A DNA stretch of 33,244 nt from contig JAGXFW010000031.1 in assembly GCA_024637035.1 (NCBI GenBank), positions 1 through 33,244 on the forward strand, written 5' to 3'. Shown here piece after piece: positions 1 through 6,942 of the stretch. The position numbers were made by a program, and so were the translations under genes. The notes beneath the pieces were generated by a model. It saw only the letters and a list, made by a program, of their open reading frames with translations, was not told the origin of the DNA and ran no database searches. Source of the DNA: Actinomycetes bacterium. GTDB taxonomy: Bacteria; Actinomycetota; Thermoleophilia; RBG-16-64-13. The number at the start of each line of letters is the position of its first letter. Within the stretch, counting starts at the first letter, position 1.

Positions 1-90
1 CTGGGAGTCGTATTCGCCCTCGTGCTCGAGCACCATGCGAACAGCCCGCTCCCGAACCTCAGTTGGATACCTCTTTGATGTGTTGTTCAT
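1..90 (-). CDS. IS3-family transposase OrfA, N-terminal fragment
   Basis: Thirty codons are visible from an ATG at 90 to the window edge, beginning MNNTSKRYPTEVRERAVRM. This matches the start of IS3-family OrfA proteins, whose N-terminal helix-turn-helix binds the element ends. A GGAG lies just upstream of the ATG, after the terminal inverted repeat. In IS3 elements OrfA is normally followed by a frameshifted OrfB carrying the DDE catalytic domain; that part is off the window. The reading frame overlaps the last codons of the kinase-ATPase gene in a different frame. Confidence 0.75.
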   Translation of the reverse strand, partial: MNNTSKRYPTEVRERAVRMVLEHEGEYDSQ

Positions 91-140
91 GACTCCATCC
101 TCTCAAAGGTTGGAGCCTCCAGGAAAGCCGGGGCGGTTCA
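1..140 (-). mobile_element. End of an IS3-family insertion sequence (truncated by window edge)
   Basis: Read on the minus strand, the element appears to begin at about 140 with TGAACCGCCCCGGCTTTCC, which resembles the terminal inverted repeats of IS3-family elements. About 50 bp further in, the first transposase frame starts. The rest of the element, its other end and any target duplication lie outside the window. The insertion point is inside the 3' end of the kinase-ATPase gene, so that gene now reads into the IS and stops there. The exact terminal base is uncertain by a few bases. Confidence 0.72.
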
Positions 141-2152
141 AAGAGCCGTTTGACGACACTCAATGCCAGAGCCAGGTCGCCGCTGCACAACTGGTGCACG
201 CAGTCCACCCCATGGTAATAGAAGCGCTCTCCGCCGGCCATCTCCTCACGAATAGCCTTAGCAAAACTAGTGTAGCCGCTCAAACCCAGAATATCTCGTG
301 CCTCACTAGAATACTTGGCCTCACGAAGGCGCCTGTTGAGGATATCTTCCAAAAAGCCGTACCCATCAGCGTCGTTGAGTCGCGTGTACTGTTCGCCACA
401 GTTCACCTCGAGAACTTCCCTGCCCTCCTGGATTCCGTCCAAGTCCATGCCGTCGTACTCTGAGGAGACCTTGAAGAGCGGTGTGCCTTGTTTGGCAAAC
501 GATATTGTCTGGTTCAGCTTCCGTTGGAGACTGACGGGGATCCTCTGGTTCGAGTAGTCATCCAACAGAAAGGTGATATGAGTTGTCTGGAAGAACGGGA
601 CGAAGTGACCAAGTTCTCGCGTCACATCGGACACCAATGCGGAATCTGGATCCGAACTATCCGCTCGGCGCTGTCGAATCTGGGCCCATTCCTGCCATCT
701 AAGCTGGCGACACAGCCCCCGAAGGTATTCGAATGGCGCTTGGCCTTGGAGACGCACACGACTGCCGCTGGGGTCAATGCGTGCGGCCATCGCCTTCACA
801 AGTCCTACTGAGTCGGAGTCTTCAAGCCCGAAGACAAAGCGACCCTCCTGCTCGACTTCCTGCATTACTCGAAGCGTGTCGAAGAGTTCCTCGAGGAGTA
901 GTAGGCCGAAGAACCGGATTACACGTCCCTGAACTCTCTCAAGGCTCTCTTCGGACATGAGTAGGAACCGTGAGCGTAGTTCAGATGAGCAAGACAAGTA
1001 GACGCCGACTTCCTTTAGATCGGCCACGCTCCTAGTCTTGTCGGACAGAAGCACCTTGAACGAAAGCCATCGAAGCACCGACGACTTACCGCACCCTCGA
1101 GGCCCATAGAGATAGACTGGCTGAACTGCTTGGCATTCGGGCAGCCAAGGGCAGACGGCAGAGAAGAGCTTCGCGAATTCAGCGTCATCAAGAATCGTCT
1201 CAGAAGAGGGATAGTCAAAGGGCGAACCGAGCGGTCGATCCTCGTTCAACTGCGTGGCGCGAGCGGCACGGCGAACCTCGCGAAGAGCAGCCACTATTCC
1301 AGCCGGGGAGTCTAGCCGCCGCTCCACATCTTCGTCGATCATGAGATGCAGGATCCTCTCGATACCATCCATGAACTGACGTTCCCATGGATCCGAGCGA
1401 TGGTAATTCGCCTGGACGTTATTGAGAAGCAGGAGCATCAATTCCACGCTTCTGAGGTGATCATCAGGGACCTTCCAGGCAAGAAACTCCCTAAGCTTGG
1501 CGGTTGCCGCGGGACTAGCGCCCCCCTCCTCAAGATCCCGCAGGCGTTGACGCAGCTTCCTCAGAAGCTCGTCCCTCATCGAAGCACGCTTGATGGAGCC
1601 GGTGTCGACGACCCTAAGGACAAGTTCGCGCGTTCCGCTAAGCGCGTCATCGCGTTCGGCGATCATGACGTTTCCGGCATGCAAATCGTCATGGACCAGG
1701 TCGAGAAGTTCGAGTTCCGCGCGCGCTTGAAGCAGTTGCTTGACTAGCTGGACGAAGTCGTCGATTAGGAGGGTGTTCCTCGCAACAAACTCTCGAACTG
1801 AGACACCCTGAACCAGTTCCATGACGACCACCGGGAATTCCTGACCGAACCCTGGGAGACTCAAGTGGCCGAAATGGACGATCTCCGCGAACCGCGGAGA
1901 TCGTAACTTCTCCGCATACCACATTTCGTCATACAGGCTCTTAGTTTCATAGTACTCTGGTGTGATTACTTTGAGTGCGAGTTCTCTTCCGACATCATCG
2001 TGGGCGCTCCAAACCACACTCTGCATACCGTCATCACCGATCATCTCCCCCAGGGTATAGGTGGCGGACGCGCTGGGCCTGGCGACGGTCACCGAACTCT
2101 GCGCCTGCAACGCCCAAATGAGAGCAGCGCGGTTTTCACCGGATAGCACCAA
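59..2152 (-). CDS. Protein kinase fused to AAA/STAND-like ATPase, C-terminus replaced by IS sequence
   Basis: The protein has 697 residues. Residues about 30-300 are a kinase fold: a Gly-rich loop near 35-43, Lys61 in ALKVI, the catalytic loop HDDLHAGN with Asp156 and Asn161, and DTG at 193-195 in place of DFG. All residues needed for phosphotransfer are present. Residues about 318-660 are a P-loop ATPase with Walker A GPRGCGKS at 360-367 and a Walker B-like hydrophobic strand ending in Asp541-Asp542. The lead-in PFDYPSSETILDD resembles ORC/CDC6-type AAA ATPases of bacterial accessory regions. A TTG start at 2152 is chosen because AGGAGG lies five bases upstream and overlaps the stop of the DUF4338 gene, implying translational coupling. 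The last ~26 residues are encoded by the IS3 end, so the native C-terminus is lost. Substrate and role are unknown; regulation or phage defence is inference. Confidence 0.78.
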   Translation of the reverse strand: MVLSGENRAALIWALQAQSSVTVARPSASATYTLGEMIGDDGMQSVVWSAHDDVGRELALKVITPEYYETKSLYDEMWYAEKLRSPRFAEIVHFGHLSLPGFGQEFPVVVMELVQGVSVREFVARNTLLIDDFVQLVKQLLQARAELELLDLVHDDLHAGNVMIAERDDALSGTRELVLRVVDTGSIKRASMRDELLRKLRQRLRDLEEGGASPAATAKLREFLAWKVPDDHLRSVELMLLLLNNVQANYHRSDPWERQFMDGIERILHLMIDEDVERRLDSPAGIVAALREVRRAARATQLNEDRPLGSPFDYPSSETILDDAEFAKLFSAVCPWLPECQAVQPVYLYGPRGCGKSSVLRWLSFKVLLSDKTRSVADLKEVGVYLSCSSELRSRFLLMSEESLERVQGRVIRFFGLLLLEELFDTLRVMQEVEQEGRFVFGLEDSDSVGLVKAMAARIDPSGSRVRLQGQAPFEYLRGLCRQLRWQEWAQIRQRRADSSDPDSALVSDVTRELGHFVPFFQTTHITFLLDDYSNQRIPVSLQRKLNQTISFAKQGTPLFKVSSEYDGMDLDGIQEGREVLEVNCGEQYTRLNDADGYGFLEDILNRRLREAKYSSEARDILGLSGYTSFAKAIREEMAGGERFYYHGVDCVHQLCSGDLALALSVVKRLFEPPRLSWRLQPLRGWSHEQHIKEVSN

Positions 2153-2161
2153 TTGAACCTC

Positions 2162-3145
2162 CTAGATTCGACTATCCAGGGCACGTCTCACTAAGCGCGA
2201 CAGGGGATAGAGGTAGACGTGTTTCGCGGCATGCCCGTTGTGATGCGTAGCGCCGCGCTTGCCGAAACCACGAGTTGTACCGATCTTCTGCCAGTTTGCC
2301 GCTTTATAGCACGTGCCTCGAAAGCGCGCCGAGTCAACATACGTCTCCAAAAAGAGAGGCTCAACAACATAGTACTCGCGCCAATCCGCTACGACTCTAG
2401 CTACTGCCCGAGACAGGACTGCAGATGCTAGATTCGGTACCTTCACCCAGGGCAGAATCAAGAACCGGCCGTTGTTGATCCCCGCGTGGCGAATCTCCGA
2501 AGGCACCATGCCTATGTGCTGAAGCAGAGAGTCGCGACAATCGACCGCCCAACTTGGCTCGCTCCAGCCAATCGCCCCCAATACACAGGAGTCGGAGTGA
2601 ATCAGATACTTCATCGAGCGGCCAACAAATACTTCGAACCCAAGGTAGTGGTGACGCCCTACGAGATCATTCCACGCGGCCTCAGCTTCACCACCGCGCA
2701 CCAGCGTGAGATCAAGAGTCCTGAGGTCCACGTGCGTCACGTCTGCACAAGACAACGGAAGTTGTTGGACATCGGCTGTCCGCAAATGGCTGCGCCGATT
2801 GTTTGGCTCGGATTTCCTCGGGGGCAATTCCACAAGTCCGAGGGCCTCTAGGCGAAGAAGTACATCCCGGCATGCCCTGTCCTTCAGCCAGCCGTTTGGC
2901 TGTCGCCAATCAAGCTGGCGACACACCTCCTGAGAAATGCTCGTGCGGCCTAGTTGCCAGTCACGACATATCACCAGCCGAATCGCCTCGATGTCCGCCC
3001 CATCAAACACGCGACCGCGCAGAGTGATGGACTTAACCGGCACTACAGCCGCCCACACATTCCGTTGAATCTCGAGCCACAATGCCCTCCCCGCTGGTCG
3101 GCCAGAGAGCGACGCAGCGCCGCCGAACTCCGGCCAACAATGCAC
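2162..3145 (-). CDS. DUF4338 (DruA-like) protein
   Basis: The C-terminal two thirds carry the features of the DUF4338 family: HHYLGF near residue 160, NGRFLILPWV, then LETYVDSARFRGTCYKAANW followed by a basic glycine-rich stretch. The N-terminal part (about 40-110) has the LRGRVFDGADIEAIR and WRQPNGWLKD motifs typical of the family. DUF4338 defines DruA of the Druantia anti-phage systems, but many stand-alone copies exist and may be mobile-element proteins. No DruE-type helicase or other Druantia gene is present here. The GTG at 3145 gives 327 residues but has no good ribosome site; family similarity begins near residue 38, so the GTG at 3043 is an alternative. It is followed after ten bases by the kinase-ATPase start, so the two are probably co-translated. 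Confidence 0.8.
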   Translation of the reverse strand: MHCWPEFGGAASLSGRPAGRALWLEIQRNVWAAVVPVKSITLRGRVFDGADIEAIRLVICRDWQLGRTSISQEVCRQLDWRQPNGWLKDRACRDVLLRLEALGLVELPPRKSEPNNRRSHLRTADVQQLPLSCADVTHVDLRTLDLTLVRGGEAEAAWNDLVGRHHYLGFEVFVGRSMKYLIHSDSCVLGAIGWSEPSWAVDCRDSLLQHIGMVPSEIRHAGINNGRFLILPWVKVPNLASAVLSRAVARVVADWREYYVVEPLFLETYVDSARFRGTCYKAANWQKIGTTRGFGKRGATHHNGHAAKHVYLYPLSRLVRRALDSRI

Positions 3146-3323
3146 CCGCCCGCGCTCTCAACCGATACTCTCTCAGGCAGATAGCTTCAGTTCCGATTGT
3201 TCTCAGCCGCCAACTCCCATGCCCCGAGACACTTCTTGCCACCACTGCCACCCCTGATAGGCGAGGGCGGGAGGATGACTAAGGATGATTTCGTCCGAGA
3301 CACAGGGTCGGCAGGGGACAGTC

Positions 3324-3989
3324 TCATAGCGGGCTACCAACGGCAAAGAACTCATCAAACAGGAGCATCATCGATCGGATGGCCGCGTACTCTATTGACC
3401 CGTGATACTCCTTCATCCAGTAGCCATACTCGCCGCCTCCGGTGGTTCCAGGGCGATGGGTCCTTCGCTTCACTACTAGCGCCCTTGACTCGCTCTCTTC
3501 TTCAGCATCGCTCACGCTCGCTTTCAACGGAGCTTCCATGCCTCGTGGATACTCTCGAAACTGGATTCCGAGAGCCTTGCCCACGGGGATGGCCCGCGCA
3601 GCTGGGGCGTCGGTGAGAATCTGAATGGTGACTCCCCGTTCAATCAAAGCCCTGTACGCCGCGAGGTCCTCCTCCAGCCAACTGAGATCACCGGCGAATA
3701 CGCGCAGTGTCCTCAGTGTTCCTCCGGTAAAGCTCCGAGAGGCGCTAGATCGATCATGGACAGTGATGATTCGCCCCTCCCTCAGTTCCATCTCCCTAAC
3801 AAGCCGTCCACGGAGCATCCACACGGCAACGGCCAATCCGGCCAATATCAAGCCCGTCACGGCTACAACAGGCGCGGGTATCAATGGCTGCTCAGAATAG
3901 AAGCCCACTATTCCGAGGAGGCTGATCCCCGTAATGGAACAGACTGACCCAGCAACAGCTATGGCCGTTACAGCTCTGCTCTCGTCCAC
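3324..3989 (-). CDS. Two-TM membrane protein with possible degenerate PLD-like domain
   Basis: This 221-residue protein starts at a GTG preceded by GAGG at six bases. Two hydrophobic segments at about 8-30 and 38-59 form a membrane hairpin, leaving a soluble domain of about 160 residues. That domain contains LRVFAGDLSWL at 95-105 followed by a helix and a RGVTIQILTD strand. This order recalls the first half of phospholipase-D-like domains, with HGSIEY at 196-201 and a C-terminal LLFDEFF. I see no intact HxKxxxxD motif, so catalysis is doubtful. It is upstream of and codirectional with the DUF4338 and kinase-ATPase genes, 178 bp from the former, and could be a membrane sensor or effector of the same cassette. 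The domain call is weak; the coding call is firmer. Confidence 0.6.
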   Translation of the reverse strand: MDESRAVTAIAVAGSVCSITGISLLGIVGFYSEQPLIPAPVVAVTGLILAGLAVAVWMLRGRLVREMELREGRIITVHDRSSASRSFTGGTLRTLRVFAGDLSWLEEDLAAYRALIERGVTIQILTDAPAARAIPVGKALGIQFREYPRGMEAPLKASVSDAEEESESRALVVKRRTHRPGTTGGGEYGYWMKEYHGSIEYAAIRSMMLLFDEFFAVGSPL

Positions 3990-4299
3990 TCATGACCTCG
4001 CATACTCGCCAACCCCCATCGTTATAGCCTATCAAGCCCCGGAGATTTCGAAAACGTCCGCAGGCAGTGGGTTTCGCCTACCAAGGCCAAGGCCACAGAC
4101 GCACCCCGGACGCCACGCACGCCCCTGCGGCCCACGAGACGAAGCCCTCGACCGGCGCGTCGTTCGGGGAGGTCTTGGCAACCCCGTCCCGCCGCCACCG
4201 CCGCCACGCCTGCTACCATTGCGCTAGACCACCACCTACGCGCCGCCACCGCCACGCCAACTCAGCCACCAACGCCAACACCAGGAGCTAGAAGGCCAG
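3990..4299. other. Intergenic boundary between AT-richer island and GC-rich backbone
   Basis: I see no gene in these 310 bases. The left part still has the lower-GC character of the island and holds a minus-strand TATAAC (4021-4026) that could be the -10 of the membrane-protein gene, without a recognisable -35. From about 4080 the sequence turns strongly C-rich. TGCTACCAT at 4211-4219 is an extended -10-like match that could drive threonine synthase. No terminator or att-like repeat was found by eye. Confidence 0.4.
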
Positions 4300-5850
4300 A
4301 TGCCCACCCACTACCACGACACCCGGGCACTCGATCCCACGCACCGCGCCTTCTCCGACGTGATCGTCAAGGGTATCGCCGCCGGCGGCGGCCTCTACGT
4401 GCCGGCGCGGTTGCCGGAGCTTGAGCTGCAGACCATCCTGGGTCTCGCCGCCCTCCCCTACCACCAGCGGGCCTTCGAGGTGTTCCGCCGCTTCGGGCTC
4501 GACGTGCCCGACACCCGGCAGCAGGAGCTGCTCGCCGAGGCCTACGGCGCCAACTTCGACCATCCGGCCATGGCGCCCGTCGTGGCAGCGGGGGATGCCG
4601 CCCCCGGCATGCACGTGCTCGAGTTGTGGCACGGGCCCACGTCGGCCTTCAAGGACATGGCCCTGCAGTGCATGCCTCTCTTCTTCTCCGAGGCGGTGGC
4701 CATGCGCCGCGCGGCTGGCGCCGACGTGCCCGACTTCCTGGTGCTCGTGGCCACCTCGGGCGACACCGGCAAGGCCGCCCTGGAGGGCTTCGCCGACCGG
4801 CCCAGCACGCGCATCGCCGTGCTGTTCCCGGCCCGGGGCGTATCCGAGGTGCAGCGCCGCCAGATGGTCACCCAGCACGGGGCGAACGTCGCCGTGTTCG
4901 GAGTGGAGGGGAACTTCGACGACTGCCAGAACGCGGTCAAGGCCGCCTTCGCCGACCCCGAGTTCGACGCCGAGCTCCGGCGCGACCATCACACGGAACT
5001 CTCCTCGGCCAACTCCATCAACTGGGGACGGCTGCTGCCGCAGATCGTCTACTACGTGAGCGCCTACGCCGACGTGGCGGCCTCCGGGGCGCTCGAGCCA
5101 GGCGCTCCCCTCGACGTCGCTGTCCCCACCGGCAACTTCGGCAACATCCTGGCCGCCCTCTACGCCAAGCGCATGGGCGTGCCCATCGGCCGCCTCCTCT
5201 GCGCGAGCAACGAGAACGACGTTTTGGCCGACTTCATCGCCACCGGCACCTACGACATCCGCGAGCGGCCCTTCGTCACCACGCCATCGCCGTCGATGGA
5301 CATCCTCATCTCCTCCAACCTGGAGCGCGCGCTGTTCGAACTCTGCCGCGATCCAGAGCGCATCCGGGGTTGGATGGCGGACCTCACCGGGCAGGGCAGC
5401 TTCACCGTGGACCCGGACACCCGCGCCGCCATGGCGGACCTCTTCGTGGGCGACTCCGTGGGGAACGACGAGAGCCTCGCCGCGATCCGTCGCGTGCTGG
5501 CCGACACCGGCCGTCTCCTCGACCCCCACACCGCCGTCGCCTGGGCCATGGCCGAGCGTCACAAGGGGCCGGCGCCTATGTTGGTGGTATCCACCGCCCA
5601 CTGGGCCAAGTTCGGGGCCGACGTCTACAAGGCGCTCCGCGGCGTCCCCTACGGCGCCCCCCTACCCGCCGACGCGGCCACCATGTCCGAGTTCCAACTG
5701 CTCGACCAGGTGCTACTCATGGCCCCCGGCGAGAAGATCCCGGAGGGGCTGGCCGGCCTGCAGGACGCCGAGGTGCGCTTCGACACCGTCATCGGGCACA
5801 CGCGCGCCGAGGTGGAGCAGGCAGTGCGGGGGTGGCTGGCGGGGGCGTAG
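4300..5850 (+). CDS. thrC: Threonine synthase
   Basis: This pyridoxal-phosphate enzyme converts O-phospho-L-homoserine to threonine and phosphate, the last step of threonine biosynthesis, in the cytoplasm. The 516-residue length fits the longer bacterial ThrC type. The N-terminal GLYVPARLP segment, the PLP-lysine motif GPTSAFKDMALQ (Lys118), the ATSGDTGKAALEG phosphate-binding region, SSANSINWGR and the PTGNFGN loop are all typical. AGGAG lies upstream of the ATG, with slightly long spacing. The gene appears to stand alone: the island lies on its left and degV begins more than 200 bp on its right. Nothing in the protein looks degraded. Confidence 0.95.
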   Translation: MPTHYHDTRALDPTHRAFSDVIVKGIAAGGGLYVPARLPELELQTILGLAALPYHQRAFEVFRRFGLDVPDTRQQELLAEAYGANFDHPAMAPVVAAGDAAPGMHVLELWHGPTSAFKDMALQCMPLFFSEAVAMRRAAGADVPDFLVLVATSGDTGKAALEGFADRPSTRIAVLFPARGVSEVQRRQMVTQHGANVAVFGVEGNFDDCQNAVKAAFADPEFDAELRRDHHTELSSANSINWGRLLPQIVYYVSAYADVAASGALEPGAPLDVAVPTGNFGNILAALYAKRMGVPIGRLLCASNENDVLADFIATGTYDIRERPFVTTPSPSMDILISSNLERALFELCRDPERIRGWMADLTGQGSFTVDPDTRAAMADLFVGDSVGNDESLAAIRRVLADTGRLLDPHTAVAWAMAERHKGPAPMLVVSTAHWAKFGADVYKALRGVPYGAPLPADAATMSEFQLLDQVLLMAPGEKIPEGLAGLQDAEVRFDTVIGHTRAEVEQAVRGWLAGA

Positions 5851-6063
5851 CGGCGGCGCCACCTCGGCGCGGACGCCTCAAACGCCCACCACGCTCGCCA
5901 CCTCGCAACCTTCTCCCGCTACCCGCTCCCCCTTGATACGATGGCCGCGCTGATCACCGTTGAGGAGTGGCCACGTGACGCCATCCACCGCCGCAACACC
6001 TACCGCGGCCCCGCGGACGCTGGGGCCATCGCCCGCGCTTCGCCGCGCCGGCGGGCCACCCCG

Positions 6064-6939
6064 ATGACCTTGCGCATCGTCACCGACAGCAGCAGCTGCC
6101 TGCCCTCAGGGTGGGCGGAAGCGAACGGGGTCACGGTGATCCCGCAGGGGGTCGTGCTTGACGGCACGGCCTATCGAGAGAACGTGGACCTCTCCGGCGA
6201 CGACTTCTACCACCGCCTCCAAGGTGGGGCGACGGCCACCTCCAGTCAACCGCGGCCCGAGGACTTCGCGGCCGCGTACCGCACCGCGCTGGACGCCGGT
6301 GACCAGGTGCTCTCAATCCACATCGGCTCCAGACTCAGCAGCACCCTCGACACCGCCCACAGTCAGGCGGCGCTGCTCGCCGCCAAGGGGCCGGCGGCAC
6401 GCGGCTCCGGTGCACCCGCGGGCAGCCGCATCCACCTGGTCGACTCCAACAGCGCCGGCCTCGGTCTTGGATTCCTCGTCATGGAGGCGGTGCGACTCGC
6501 GCAACTCGGCGGCGAGCCGGCTGCCATCGTCCGCGAACTGGAGAGCATGGCCACCCGCATCCGCGTGTACTTCATGCTGCACACCATGACCTACCTCGTA
6601 CGTGGTGGTCGAGTGGGACGGGCCGCGGGGCTCGCCGGAGCCCTCCTCGGGCTCCGGCCCATCCTCACGTTCGACGACGGGCGCATCGCACCCGCCGGCC
6701 GCACCCGCACCGCCCGACAGGCTGCCTCGCGCCTCTGGGATCTGGTGAGCGATGCGGCACGCGGAGGGATCACTCATGCCGGCTTCCACTACGGGCTCAA
6801 CCGCGACGAGGTTGAAGGATGGCGCCGCGAGTTCGCCGAGCGTTTCGGGATGGACTCGTTGATCACGCAACTCGGCCCCGCCGTCGGCGCGCACTCGGGG
6901 CCGTGGATCCTGGGGATCGTCCTGATTGTGGAGGCCTGA
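6064..6939 (+). CDS. DegV family fatty-acid-binding protein
   Basis: DegV proteins bind a fatty acid and, in Firmicutes, act as FakB subunits presenting it to the kinase FakA. Here the N-terminus MTLRIVTDSSSCLP is the standard DegV opening, followed by TSQPRPEDF, IGSRLSSTLDTA, IHLVDSNSAGLGLGFLV and MTYLVRGGRVGRAAG, ending in the usual VGAHSGPWILGIV. I take the ATG at 6064 because the family begins here; the frame is open upstream to 5941, but that part is unlike DegV. The ribosome site is poor. The stop is three bases before the ATG of the sensor kinase, so the two are probably cotranscribed. No fakA homologue is in the window, so the lipid role is inferred. Confidence 0.9.
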   Translation: MTLRIVTDSSSCLPSGWAEANGVTVIPQGVVLDGTAYRENVDLSGDDFYHRLQGGATATSSQPRPEDFAAAYRTALDAGDQVLSIHIGSRLSSTLDTAHSQAALLAAKGPAARGSGAPAGSRIHLVDSNSAGLGLGFLVMEAVRLAQLGGEPAAIVRELESMATRIRVYFMLHTMTYLVRGGRVGRAAGLAGALLGLRPILTFDDGRIAPAGRTRTARQAASRLWDLVSDAARGGITHAGFHYGLNRDEVEGWRREFAERFGMDSLITQLGPAVGAHSGPWILGIVLIVEA

Positions 6940-6942
6940 CGC

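Noticed and set aside
2162-3145. A complete Druantia defence system.
   Set aside because: Only the DUF4338 gene is present; no DruE helicase or other Druantia component is visible in the window.
4288-5601. Long antisense frame over threonine synthase, and a second long frame at 4626-5936.
   Set aside because: Products are Gly/His/Val- or Arg/Pro-rich without motifs, as expected for shadow frames in GC-rich DNA; ThrC explains the region.
5941-6063. N-terminal extension of DegV.
   Set aside because: The 41 extra residues have no DegV similarity, and the family start MTLRIVTDSS lies at 6064.
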